Assembly: GCA_964609385.1 (NCBI GenBank)
Contig: CAZSSM010000007.1
Location: forward strand, 62,001-126,000
Length of the DNA stretch: 64,000 bases
Source: CAZSSM01 sp964609385
GTDB lineage: Bacteria; Planctomycetota; Planctomycetia; Isosphaerales; Isosphaeraceae
Reading direction: 5' to 3'
This document shows positions 24,594 to 33,428 of this stretch, one piece after another. Position 1 is the first letter of the stretch, and each line of letters starts with the position of its first letter. Made by a program: the position numbers and the translations under genes. Under the pieces are notes generated by a model. It was given only the letters and a program-made list of their open reading frames with translations, was not told where the DNA came from and did no database searches.

Positions 24594-26723
24594 TCAGTTG
24601 GCCACCCGATCAAGCCGCTTCAGGTCCTGTTCGAGGAGTCGACGCTTGTTGGGTTGGGCCTGGGCGAAGTTTGGCTCGGCGGCGCGGAGGGCGCGAGCCC
24701 AGGCCCGCGCCTGGGTTGGGTCGCGTCGGGCCTGCGCGGTGATCGCCGTGCTCATCATGATCCGGGCATCGGGACTGATCCGTCGATCGCGGCCGGTCCG
24801 AACCCATAGTTCGGCCGCACTGGACCACTGATCTGCCTCGAGCAGGGTCTGGATCCGACGCGCCAGGGTCGACTCCAGCGCATGCCGGACCGAGGGAACC
24901 ATCGCTTCGGGCTCGACCCCGGGATCGATCCCGATGAGCTGGTCGAGCTGGTCGGTCATCGAGAGCAACTCGACGACCAGGTCGCCGCGGACCTGACGCT
25001 CGTCCTCGTCGAGGTCTTGGCTCGACAGGCTGATGAGCGTGGTGATGACCTTCTCAACATGGGCTCGCTGCGTGGTCGACAAGGCGGCGCGGGTCGTCTG
25101 CAAGGCCCAGGCCAAGGAGGTCGAGGCGTCGGCCGGGTCGGGTTTGGCTTCGACCCGCAGTTCGGTCCCGAATTTCAACGAACCAGGGGCTTGCCGCGCC
25201 TGGCGTGTCCGAGCCGGCTGGAGCTGGTAAAGCGGGTCGCCCAGCACGACCAGGCGCCAGTTGATGCCGAGCAGTTCGTCGGGTCCGAGCCGGACCGCTC
25301 CGGCGAACGGGGTGCCTTTGGCCAGCAGTTGGGTGACGATGTTCGGGACCCGGAAAGCGACCAGGAACGGTTCGTGCATCGAACCGTAGTAGAGGAACGC
25401 CCCCTGATCCAGCCAACGCCCGGCGATCGTTTCGGGATCCTCCGGGTCGGCCGCCGAGAAGCTGTGAATGAAGTGGACGGCTGTCGGGGCGCTGGGCGGA
25501 ATGTCGATCACGCCGCCTGGCCCCCCGTCGATCTGGAACCGATCCTTGCCCCCGGCCGTGTTGATCAGCACCAAGCCGGCCCGGTTCCGCGCCCCCAACG
25601 CCTTGTGCCAACGACTCAGGCTGGTGTTGCCCTCGACCCGGACGACCTGGCCGATCGACTCGAGGTGCGCTCCGCTCGATTCCATTGTGAAGTCTTTGAA
25701 ACCCGCGCGTGTCGACGAATATGTGTTGATCAGCAAGGTCCGGTCGGGCTGCAGGAAGAGGCTGGCCATCGCCTGATAGAGGCTGGCGACCGGATCGAGT
25801 CGGAGCCGGCCGAGGTAGGCCCATCGACGTCGGGCTCGATCGCGGACGTCGCGTCCGAGCAGATCGTCGATAGCGCGGGGGCCGTCCTCCAGTCGGTAGG
25901 CGAACGGCGTCGGCGTGGCCAGGGTTAGGAAGTCGCAGCGGTCGCCCAAGTCGAATGCGTCGGGCTGCACCTGGCCGATCAGCGTGCTGAGGTCGCGGAC
26001 CAGCCGTTCGACGGCTTGGGCATTGGGCCGATCCGACTCGGAGCCGCCCGGTTCCCAGCGGACCAGCGGTTGGAACCTCCCGGCGGCTAGGGCCAGCCCA
26101 CCGGCCAAGCTGGGGCTCGTCGGCGAGGAAAGGACCAGGCCCGCCGGCCCCAAGTGGCCACCCAGATCATCAGCTGAGGGCGGTCGGTTTCCCAATGGGG
26201 TCGGTCCGCCTTCCGGATCGCGCCAGGACTGTCCGACGACCTCGATTAGCTGTGCCCAACGCGCCTCCGGATCGGTGGGCAACCGGGGCGCCTCGGTGAG
26301 CTGGATCACCCGGGCCGGACGAAAAGCGGCCAGGAATTTGGTGCTGAACCATGAATCGGCCAGCAGGATCGGGAAATAGGTTTCGCGGTTCCAGAACTCG
26401 AGGGCCTGCACGAGGCCGTCGAGGTCGTCGACCAGGACAACCTGGTCGACGACCCGTCGCGGCGGGCCGACCTCGGACCGCCAAGAGACCGCGGCCCGTC
26501 GGACTTCGCGCAACCGCGGATCGTCGAGCGAGGTCACCGGCGGCGGGGCCTCTCGTTTCTGTGCGGCGGTCGCCTCAGCAGCCGGGACCGGTTGAGATGT
26601 GCCGGGCACGGCTGACCTGCCGAACCAGGCCACGACCAGACTCCCTAGAATCGTCAGCCCGACGATCCGTACCTGGAATCGCCGTCCCTTCGTTGCTCCG
26701 CTGCCGGGATGCATCGTGGGCAT
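24594..26723 (-). CDS. Large exported protein of unknown function, possible caspase-like fold
   Basis: 709 residues. One N-terminal hydrophobic helix (VRIVGLTILGSLVVAWFG) suggests export or membrane anchoring. The central part has VVLVDDLDGLVQALEFWNRE and ARVIQLTEAPRLP, which look like alpha/beta strands. The segment with LVLINTAGGKDRFQ, AVHFIHSFSAADP, FLYYGSMHEPFLVAF and VLGDPLYQL resembles the end of peptidase C25-like (caspase-fold) proteins, where such GS-EPF and GDPLY elements recur. The usual catalytic His-Gly and Cys are not evident, so an inactive or distant member is possible. The last 200 residues are helical. The ATG at 26723 is preferred over 26729 because AAGGAGG is correctly spaced only for it. 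Confidence 0.6.
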   Translation of the reverse strand: MPTMHPGSGATKGRRFQVRIVGLTILGSLVVAWFGRSAVPGTSQPVPAAEATAAQKREAPPPVTSLDDPRLREVRRAAVSWRSEVGPPRRVVDQVVLVDDLDGLVQALEFWNRETYFPILLADSWFSTKFLAAFRPARVIQLTEAPRLPTDPEARWAQLIEVVGQSWRDPEGGPTPLGNRPPSADDLGGHLGPAGLVLSSPTSPSLAGGLALAAGRFQPLVRWEPGGSESDRPNAQAVERLVRDLSTLIGQVQPDAFDLGDRCDFLTLATPTPFAYRLEDGPRAIDDLLGRDVRDRARRRWAYLGRLRLDPVASLYQAMASLFLQPDRTLLINTYSSTRAGFKDFTMESSGAHLESIGQVVRVEGNTSLSRWHKALGARNRAGLVLINTAGGKDRFQIDGGPGGVIDIPPSAPTAVHFIHSFSAADPEDPETIAGRWLDQGAFLYYGSMHEPFLVAFRVPNIVTQLLAKGTPFAGAVRLGPDELLGINWRLVVLGDPLYQLQPARTRQARQAPGSLKFGTELRVEAKPDPADASTSLAWALQTTRAALSTTQRAHVEKVITTLISLSSQDLDEDERQVRGDLVVELLSMTDQLDQLIGIDPGVEPEAMVPSVRHALESTLARRIQTLLEADQWSSAAELWVRTGRDRRISPDARIMMSTAITAQARRDPTQARAWARALRAAEPNFAQAQPNKRRLLEQDLKRLDRVAN

Positions 26724-27057
26724 CCTCATCCTCCTTCGGGGGTCGTCCTGGTCGGGTCGTGGGTCGATGATGTCGATTGAAGGTCGGAGGGGAGTCCGCT
26801 ATGATTCAGGGTCATCGCGCAGCGGTCCGACCATTTGGGATGACTGGGCCGGCGCTTCGTCGTGGTCCGTCTTGAACCCGGGCGTACCTCAAGATCGGTG
26901 GACCACCAGCATCGTGGACGCCTCGGTCCCTGCTATCATAAGGTATCCCCGACGTGCGGAGGATCCGGGAGCCCACGCACTGATCGTGGCGGATTAGACC
27001 CCACACGCATCCGGGTCCGACGACCCCCAAAAGACCCCCAGGGCGAGATTCGAGCCG
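26724..27057. other. Divergent intergenic region between the exported protein and rbsD
   Basis: 334 bases between divergent starts, so it should hold promoters for both. No repeat, terminator or recognisable operator was seen. Short frames through it show no conserved content. Confidence 0.4.
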
Positions 27058-27456
27058 ATGAAGAAGGGCGGCCTCCTCCACCCCGCGATCTGTTCGTTAC
27101 TGGCCGAACTGGGTCACGAGGACGAACTGCTGATCGTCGACGCCGGCTACCCCGTGCCGCCCGACGCCCACGTCGTCATCGACCTGACGGTCACGCCCGG
27201 CATCCCTAGCTTCCTCGATGTCTTTCGCCCCATCGCTGCCGAACTGATCATTGACTCGGTCACTGTCCCGGCCGAAATGCCTACCGAGAACGAGGTCCTC
27301 TACGAGAAGATGGTTAGCCTCATCGGCAACGTCGAGGTCGTCACCGAGCCCTACCACGAGTTCCGCGATCAATCGCTCGACGTTAAAGGGGTGATCCGGA
27401 CCGCCGAGTTCACCCCCTATGCCTCGGTCCGGATCTTTTGTGGAAGCCCGTTCTGA
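27058..27456 (+). CDS. rbsD: D-ribose pyranase (RbsD/FucU family)
   Basis: 132 residues. RbsD catalyses the interconversion of pyranose and furanose forms of ribose so that ribokinase can act. The active-site pattern is intact: His20 and Asp28 in LGHEDELLIVDAGYPVP. The C-terminal segment (VIRTAEFTPYASVRIFCG) carries the EFTPYAN-like motif with the conserved Tyr. Length matches the family (about 130-140). It stands alone: no ribose transporter or kinase is nearby. In such a setting a FucU-like mutarotase acting on another sugar is possible. Confidence 0.92.
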   Translation: MKKGGLLHPAICSLLAELGHEDELLIVDAGYPVPPDAHVVIDLTVTPGIPSFLDVFRPIAAELIIDSVTVPAEMPTENEVLYEKMVSLIGNVEVVTEPYHEFRDQSLDVKGVIRTAEFTPYASVRIFCGSPF

Positions 27457-27582
27457 AGACCTGCGGATGTGTCAGGTATCCGTCTCGTCCGTTTCGAGGA
27501 AAGGCTTGCGTGACTCGACGCGAGGTTCTTTCAACGGGCCCTCGTGGAGGGCCGGTCTGACGCGATGACTGAAGGTCGACGA

Positions 27583-28662
27583 TCACCGTCCGCCGAGGGT
27601 GGCGTCGAACTCCTCGGGCGCGTTGAGGAACGGGAGCGTCTCCAGGTTCGTGGCGGCGTCGACCTGCTCACCCTCTTCGACGGCGCGGATGACCAGCGCG
27701 GCGCAGCCGGAGGTCTGTTCGATCAGCTCGAGGCCCTTCTCTACGCCGAGCACGCAGAGTGCCGTGGCAAGGCTGTCGGCGGTCGTTCCATTTGGCGCCA
27801 CGACCGTTGCCGAGATCCGCTCGGTCAGTCCCAGGCCGGTCGCCGGGTCGACAATATGTGAGTATCGCACGCCGTCGAACTCGACGTACTGATTGGCGTC
27901 GCCGGAGGTCGAAACGGCGCTGTTGGCTAAGCTGAGGAACCGCGAGGGCGGCGCGTTGGGATCTGCCAACGGGCCGATCCCGATCACCCAGCCGTCTCGA
28001 CCCGGCGGCGGGTCGCCGGCGACAATATCGCCCGAACCGGCGACCAGACATCGGGGACAGCTTTGCTCGCGGAGGATCCGCACAGCTTCGTCGGAGGCAT
28101 ACCCTTTGGCAATCCCGCCAGCGTCGAGCCGAATCCCGGGCCGGCTCAGGCGGACCGTCCGGGCCTCAGGGTCGAGGGCCAACTGGTCGAATCCGACCCG
28201 CTCGAGCGCCTCGGCTAACCGATCCGATGGCGGCATTTTGTGCATTCGGCGGGCCCGTCGCCACAGCCGGACGATCGGCCCGACCGTCGGGTCGAAGGCG
28301 CCGTCGGTCCGTTCGTAGAGGCTCCCGGATCGTTCCAGGATAAAGAACAGCTCGGGGCTGACTTGGATCGGCCGACTGACCTCGGCTTCGCAGAGGCGCA
28401 TCAGCTCACTGTCGGGGTCGTAATCGCTGAGGATGGTGTTGAGTTCGGCGACCCGCTCGAACGCTGCACGAGCAGCTGACTGGGCCGTCTCGGCATCCGG
28501 GGCGTAGAGCACGATTCGGAACTCGGTCCCCATGTGCGGCTCGGCGAACGCGAACCGCGACATGGATTTGTCCGACTTCTGGACGTCACCTCGTTCCGTG
28601 ATTTCTGGGAGTTCTGGGAAAACGGGGGAGATCGCGAGCAGGCTCATGAAGATCGGGAACAT
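27583..28662 (-). CDS. apbE: FAD:protein FMN transferase (ApbE)
   Basis: 359 residues. ApbE attaches FMN covalently to a threonine of exported electron-transport proteins such as RnfG/NqrC. The family signatures are in order: MGTEFRIVLY, GAFDPTVGPIVRLWRRA, LDAGGIAKGYASDEAV, VAGSGDIVAG, NSAVSTSGD and HIVDPATGL. A hydrophobic N-terminus (FPIFMSLLAISPVFP) fits a signal peptide, consistent with periplasmic action. The start at 28662 gives this signal; an internal ATG at 28563 would remove it. It converges with rbsD and diverges from the SUMF1-like gene. No flavinylation target gene is in the window. Confidence 0.93.
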   Translation of the reverse strand: MFPIFMSLLAISPVFPELPEITERGDVQKSDKSMSRFAFAEPHMGTEFRIVLYAPDAETAQSAARAAFERVAELNTILSDYDPDSELMRLCEAEVSRPIQVSPELFFILERSGSLYERTDGAFDPTVGPIVRLWRRARRMHKMPPSDRLAEALERVGFDQLALDPEARTVRLSRPGIRLDAGGIAKGYASDEAVRILREQSCPRCLVAGSGDIVAGDPPPGRDGWVIGIGPLADPNAPPSRFLSLANSAVSTSGDANQYVEFDGVRYSHIVDPATGLGLTERISATVVAPNGTTADSLATALCVLGVEKGLELIEQTSGCAALVIRAVEEGEQVDAATNLETLPFLNAPEEFDATLGGR

Positions 28663-28788
28663 TGGGTTGATCTCGTCGGTTGAGTGTGAGGACCGTTAGG
28701 GTACAGTATAGAGACGATGTCCGCCCGGCTCGCCTCGCCCGCATCGTCGACCCACCCCGGATTGTCCTGGCCCCCGTCGAGTGACCCC

Positions 28789-29919
28789 ATGTTGAAGTTG
28801 CTGCAACCGACCTGGAATCCCGCCGGCTTGGTCGCCGCCTTCGCGGCCCTCGTGTTGCTCACCGGCTCGTCACGCCCTGAAAAAACGCCGATCGATCCGA
28901 TCCCGGCTCCCGTCGACGAACTGGTCCTGCCCGTTCAAGGTTTGCCCGAGGGGATGGCGGTCTACACCGAGACGATCCCCAGCACCGACATCAGCTTCGA
29001 GATGGTCCCGATCCCGGGTGGAACGTACCTCATGGGTAGCGCCGAGGACGAGGAGGGCTTCACCGAGGATGAAGGGCCCCAGCATGAGGTCGTCGTCGGG
29101 CCGTTTTGGATGGGCCAGTGTGAAGTCACCTGGGAAGAGTACGACCAGTTCGCCTTCAGCTACGACCTGGCCAGCAAGGTCCGACGCAACGTCGACCTCA
29201 ACGCCCAACCCGAGAACGAGCAGCGGGCCGACGCCGTCACCCGACCCACCGCGCCCTATGCCGACGAGACCTTCGGCTACGGACGAGACGGACGACCCGC
29301 GATCTGCATCACCCACCACGCGGCCATGGAATACTGCCGTTGGCTCTCGGCCAAGACCGGCCAGACCTACCGACTGCCCACCGAGGCCGAGTGGGAATAC
29401 GCCGCACGGGCCGGCACCACCACGCCCTACTTCTTCGGCGAAGACACCGAGGACATCGACGACTACGCCTGGTACTTCGACAACGCCGGCGAGCCGATGC
29501 CGGTCGGCCAGCTCAAGCCCAACCCCTGGGGCCTCAAGGATATCCTGGGCAACGTCTCGGAATGGTGCCTCGACCAGTACGCTCCGGACGTCTACGCCAC
29601 CCGCGTTGAGGCCGACAAGCCGGTCGTCCGACCGGTCCTCCTGCCCGATTTCCACGAGTACCCTTACGTCGCTCGCGGCGGCTCCTTCGATGACTTCCCC
29701 GAGAACCTCCGAGCCGGTGAGCGTCGCGCCTCCAATCGCGACTGGAGCATGCGCGATCCCCAGCGGCCTCAGAGCATCTGGTGGCACACCGATGCCATCT
29801 TCGTCGGCTTCCGCGTCGTCCGGCCCTACCAGGAACAGGAGGAGTTGAAGAAGTTGACCTCCCAAGTGGTCAAGGGCAAGGACACCGAATCAGGCTTTGA
29901 AATTTTCGAAGACTACTGA
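28789..29919 (+). CDS. SUMF1/FGE-fold exported protein
   Basis: 376 residues starting with a signal-like helix (NPAGLVAAFAALVLLTGSS). The C-type-lectin-like SUMF1 fold is clear: FEMVPIPGGTYLMGS, EDEGPQHEVVVGPFWMGQCE, TYRLPTEAEWEYAARAG, NPWGLKDILGNVSEWCLDQY, YVARGGSFDD and a final FVGFRVVRP. The copper-binding cysteine pair that true formylglycine-generating enzymes carry after the RGGS motif is absent. It is therefore probably not a sulfatase activator but one of the many planctomycete SUMF1-domain proteins of unknown ligand. The ATG at 28789 is chosen because it begins the signal peptide; an upstream start at 28717 only adds polar residues. It precedes the Gfo/Idh gene on the same strand. 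Confidence 0.85.
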   Translation: MLKLLQPTWNPAGLVAAFAALVLLTGSSRPEKTPIDPIPAPVDELVLPVQGLPEGMAVYTETIPSTDISFEMVPIPGGTYLMGSAEDEEGFTEDEGPQHEVVVGPFWMGQCEVTWEEYDQFAFSYDLASKVRRNVDLNAQPENEQRADAVTRPTAPYADETFGYGRDGRPAICITHHAAMEYCRWLSAKTGQTYRLPTEAEWEYAARAGTTTPYFFGEDTEDIDDYAWYFDNAGEPMPVGQLKPNPWGLKDILGNVSEWCLDQYAPDVYATRVEADKPVVRPVLLPDFHEYPYVARGGSFDDFPENLRAGERRASNRDWSMRDPQRPQSIWWHTDAIFVGFRVVRPYQEQEELKKLTSQVVKGKDTESGFEIFEDY

Positions 29920-30079
29920 TCCGACGCCCCGGTGATCCCCCAGGCGGGCGGAGGTTTGCCTGTGCCCGGCCTCGGATCGCCGACGGACGACACCCCGAAT
30001 CACGACGACGCCCACGTGGCGGCGCCGTCGCCATCCGCGTCCCGTCGATCGGCCTTTTCCCAAGAAGGGGGATCACCCA

Positions 30080-31351
30080 ATGACCCTGAACCTCAACACC
30101 GACCGCCGCGGGTTCCTCAAGACGACTGCCGCCGCCGGTGCGGTGGCCACCCTGGCCGCCGCCCCACGCGTCCATGCCAAGGGACAGGACCTGATCAAGG
30201 TCGGCCTGGTCGGTTGCGGTGGTCGCGGCACCGGCGCTGCCGAGCAGTGCGTCAACGCCGGCGAGAACATCAAGCTCGTCGCCATGGCCGACATGTTTGA
30301 CGACCGGCTCCAACGCTGCCTCAACCAGTTGCAGCGCAACGGCGACAAGATCGACGTGCCCCCCGAGCGCCAGTTCACCGGCTTCGATGGCTACAAGCAG
30401 TTGCTTGCCTCCGACGTCGATCTGGTCATCCTGGCCACGCCGCCGGGCTTCCGGCCCATGCACATCCGCGCCGTCATCGAAGCCGGTAAGCACCTCTTCA
30501 CCGAGAAGCCGGTCGCCGTCGATGCCCCGGGGATCCGCAGCAACCTCGAGATGGCCGAACTGGCCAAGCAGAAGGGCCTGGCCGGCGTCGCCGGCACCCA
30601 GCGCCGCCACCAGAACGAGTACCTGGAAAGCCTCCAACGAATCCAAGACGGCGAGATCGGCCAAGTCACCTCGGCCCGCTGCTACTGGAACCAGGGCCTG
30701 CTCTGGCGCTACGATCGTAAGCCCGAGTGGACCGACATGGAGTGGCAGCTCCGCAACTGGTACTACTTCACCTGGCTCTGCGGCGACCACATCGTCGAGC
30801 AGCACGTCCACAACATCGACGTCTGCAACTGGGCCATCGGTGAGCATCCTGTCAAGGCCACCGGCTTGGGCGGTCGTCAGGTCCGCGACCTGCCCGTTTG
30901 GGGGCATATCTTCGACCACTTCGCCATCGACTTCGAATATCCCAGTGGCGCCACCGTGCTTAGCATGTGCCGCCAGATCGATAACTGCTCCAAGAACGTC
31001 AGCGAAGAGATCACCGGCACGAAGGGCCGTTGGAAGAGCCAGGGCTACACCATAACCGACCTCAAAGGTGAGCGTCAGTGGCGTTGGCGTGGCCGCAAGG
31101 TCAACCCCTACCAGCAGGAGCACGTCGACCTCATCGAGAGCATCCGCTCGGGCCAGCCGCTCAACGAGTTGGTGAACGTGACCGAGAGCACCATGAGCGC
31201 GATCATGGGCCGCATGGCCACCTACACCGGCCAGACGATCACCTGGGAGCAGGCCCTCAACAGCAAGCAGAGCCTGGTGCCCGAGACCCTTGCCTTCGGC
31301 GACATCGACGTCCCGCCGGTGGCCATGCCCGGCATTACGGAATTGATCTGA
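30080..31351 (+). CDS. Tat-exported Gfo/Idh/MocA family oxidoreductase
   Basis: 423 residues. A twin-arginine signal (DRRGFLKTTAAAGAVATLAA, with cleavage likely after HAK) precedes a Rossmann domain (KVGLVGCGGRGTGAAEQC) and the family motif FTEKPVAVDAPG. The C-terminal alpha/beta domain includes QRRHQNEYLE, YYFTWLCGDHIVEQHVHNID and WEQALNSK. These enzymes use tightly bound NAD(P) to oxidise or isomerise sugars; Tat export implies folding with cofactor in the cytoplasm and action in the periplasm. GGGGG lies upstream of the ATG. It lies between two SUMF1-fold genes on the same strand, so the three may form a sugar- or glycan-related unit. Substrate unknown. Confidence 0.92.
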   Translation: MTLNLNTDRRGFLKTTAAAGAVATLAAAPRVHAKGQDLIKVGLVGCGGRGTGAAEQCVNAGENIKLVAMADMFDDRLQRCLNQLQRNGDKIDVPPERQFTGFDGYKQLLASDVDLVILATPPGFRPMHIRAVIEAGKHLFTEKPVAVDAPGIRSNLEMAELAKQKGLAGVAGTQRRHQNEYLESLQRIQDGEIGQVTSARCYWNQGLLWRYDRKPEWTDMEWQLRNWYYFTWLCGDHIVEQHVHNIDVCNWAIGEHPVKATGLGGRQVRDLPVWGHIFDHFAIDFEYPSGATVLSMCRQIDNCSKNVSEEITGTKGRWKSQGYTITDLKGERQWRWRGRKVNPYQQEHVDLIESIRSGQPLNELVNVTESTMSAIMGRMATYTGQTITWEQALNSKQSLVPETLAFGDIDVPPVAMPGITELI

Positions 31352-31552
31352 TAAGGTTTCCTCTCCGGCAAGTGCTTGGGCGATCGATCCCCCATACTCA
31401 TGTCGGAGAGTCCATTGAGCCCTCGACGAATCCGCTCGGCTTTGCGGGTTCGTCGGGGGTTTCCCCTGTTGCGTGAAGTCTTGGAATTGAGAGATACGAA
31501 GTCGTCGAGTCGGACGTGTGCCGATCGAGAGCGTTCTGAAACGGTGACTCCT

Positions 31553-32596
31553 ATGAAAGACCCCCATCTCCTCAGTTCGCTGGGTCGATCCATCGTGATT
31601 TGGATCGGGATCATTGGCCTCTGGTCAGCCCCGACCGGATCGGTCGCAATGGCCGGGGATGGCCCAGCCGGCGCCTCGTTCGCTGAATCACTGGGCATCG
31701 AGCTGATCGAGATCCCCAGCGGGGAGTTCTTGATGGGTTCGACTGAGGCGGAGATCGACCGGATCCTCCACGCGTATCCGGAGAACGATCGCCAGGGATT
31801 TGAGGACGAGGGGCCACAGCATCCGGTCCGGATCTCGAAGCCGTTCCTGCTCGGTCGGACCGAGGTGACCGTCGGTCAGTTCCGCCGCTTTGTCGAGGAG
31901 ACCGGCTACCGGACCGATGCCGAGCGTGATGGTGAGGGACGGGGTTGGAGCGATCAGTCGAAGCAGTTTGAGACTGCTCCACGCTACTCATGGCGCGATC
32001 CCGGTTTCGACCAGGCTGAGGACCATCCGGTCGTCAATGTGAGCTGGAACGACGCGGTGGCTTTCTGCGAATGGCTTAGCCGTCGCGAAGGCCGTCGCTT
32101 CGACCTACCCAGCGAGGCCCAATGGGAATACGCCTGTCGAGCCGGCTCGACGTCGCTCTATCCCGGTGGCGCCGGCCCGGACGCCTCGACGCAATGGGCC
32201 AACATTCCCGACGCCTCAGCCCAGCGTCGGTTCCCCGATTGGACGACCGCCCAGGGCGAAGACGGTTACGTCTTCACAGCGCCGGTTGGCTCGTTCCCGG
32301 ACAACGCGTTCGGCGTGAACGACCTGATCGGCAACGCTTGGGAATGGTGTCGGGACGGGTTCGAATTCGACTATTATCAACGCTCGCCGATCGTTGACCC
32401 GCCAGGCGCCGAGGTCGAGGCCCGTGCCGTGCGCGGTGGCGGTTGGTTCAGCTATGGCGGCGGTCGAAGCCGTGCCGCCTGCCGTTGCAGTTATCCTCCC
32501 ACGATGCGCTCCTACGACCTGGGCTTCCGCGTGGTCACCTTGATGGCGGATGCCGAGGCCGATTCGACCTCGACTACCGACGCAAAACGCCGCTGA
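31553..32596 (+). CDS. SUMF1/FGE-fold exported protein
   Basis: 347 residues with a signal peptide (SIVIWIGIIGLWSAPTGSVAMA). The SUMF1 pattern is complete: LIEIPSGEFLMGS, EDEGPQHPVRISKPFLLGRT, VVNVSWNDAVAFCEWLSRR, FDLPSEAQWEYACRAGS, NDLIGNAWEWCRDGF, AVRGGGWFSYGGGRSRAACR and LGFRVV. Two cysteines follow the RGGGW motif (AACRCSY), but not at the spacing of the catalytic pair in formylglycine-generating enzymes, so enzyme activity is doubtful. The ATG at 31553 begins the signal peptide; the frame remains open upstream to 31376 without conserved content. It follows the oxidoreductase by 200 bases. Confidence 0.87.
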   Translation: MKDPHLLSSLGRSIVIWIGIIGLWSAPTGSVAMAGDGPAGASFAESLGIELIEIPSGEFLMGSTEAEIDRILHAYPENDRQGFEDEGPQHPVRISKPFLLGRTEVTVGQFRRFVEETGYRTDAERDGEGRGWSDQSKQFETAPRYSWRDPGFDQAEDHPVVNVSWNDAVAFCEWLSRREGRRFDLPSEAQWEYACRAGSTSLYPGGAGPDASTQWANIPDASAQRRFPDWTTAQGEDGYVFTAPVGSFPDNAFGVNDLIGNAWEWCRDGFEFDYYQRSPIVDPPGAEVEARAVRGGGWFSYGGGRSRAACRCSYPPTMRSYDLGFRVVTLMADAEADSTSTTDAKRR

Positions 32597-32783
32597 GATA
32601 CTCCGTCGATCGACTCGGTGTCGGTCCGTTTCGGTCGATCGTCTTGCCGAGCGTTCGTTCGGCTCGGCTTGACCGATCCCCGGCAATCGCTAGCCTCCTC
32701 GCGTGTTGAGAATTCGCGAAGGGGAAGGGGCGACCGCGTCCCGGTCGAGGGACCGAGCGGTCGGGGTCGAGCCGAGGAGATCC

Positions 32784-33428
32784 ATGCGCCCGAAACTACT
32801 CCGGGGGAGTCTGCTGGCGTCCTTGACGATGGCCGCGATCTGGTTGGTCGTCGAGTCGCGCAGTGAGCACTGGTTCCCCGACCACTTCAACATCGTCGTG
32901 CCCCAGATCTTCTACCGGAGCGGGCAATTAACCCCAGACCAGTTCGGCGATTTGGTGCTCCGTCACCAAATCCGGACCGTGGTCAACCTTCAACGCGCCG
33001 GCCGGACCGAGGAGGTCGAACGCGCCCTTGCCGATGAGTACAGCGTCGAATATGTCCACATGCCAATGCCAGGCGACGGTTTCGGTCGTGTGGACCAGTT
33101 CCGCCGGATCCTCGACCTGATCGACGATCCCGACGCGGCGCCGATCCTGGTCCACTGCGCCCGGGGGACAAATCGAACCGGCGCGGCGGTGGCCCTCTAC
33201 CGATTCGAACGCTGTGGGTGGACCATCGACGATGTGAACCGGGAACTCCGGCGCCAAGGGTATCGCGACGACTGGCTCGCCGGATATGTCTATCAGATGG
33301 TCGATCGGCAACCGTATCGAGCGCTTTATGGTCCGCAGCCGACCCCTGATCCTGTCGCGGATGTCTCAACCGACCTCGATGACGACCCGGCCGAAGCTGA
33401 AGCGGATGGAGGGCGGGATGATGGCTGA
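32784..33428 (+). CDS. Dual-specificity/tyrosine phosphatase-like protein, membrane-anchored
   Basis: 214 residues. The N-terminal helix LLRGSLLASLTMAAIWLVVES suggests a membrane anchor. The phosphatase core follows: FYRSGQLTPDQF, VVNLQRAGR, then the Cys-x5-Arg loop VHCARGTNRTGAAVALYR. The late YRDDWLAGYVYQM segment is typical of DSP/SIW14-like enzymes. It would hydrolyse phosphotyrosine, another phosphoester or inositol phosphates; the side of the membrane is unclear. The ATG at 32784 has GAGGAG seven bases upstream, better than the GTG at 32703. Its 3' end overlaps the start of the next gene, so the two are translationally coupled. Confidence 0.85.
   Translation: MRPKLLRGSLLASLTMAAIWLVVESRSEHWFPDHFNIVVPQIFYRSGQLTPDQFGDLVLRHQIRTVVNLQRAGRTEEVERALADEYSVEYVHMPMPGDGFGRVDQFRRILDLIDDPDAAPILVHCARGTNRTGAAVALYRFERCGWTIDDVNRELRRQGYRDDWLAGYVYQMVDRQPYRALYGPQPTPDPVADVSTDLDDDPAEAEADGGRDDG

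Noticed and set aside
29870..31567. 565-codon open frame on the minus strand opposite the Gfo/Idh gene
   Set aside because: The plus strand encodes an intact Tat signal and Rossmann motif; the minus-strand translation has no recognisable domain.
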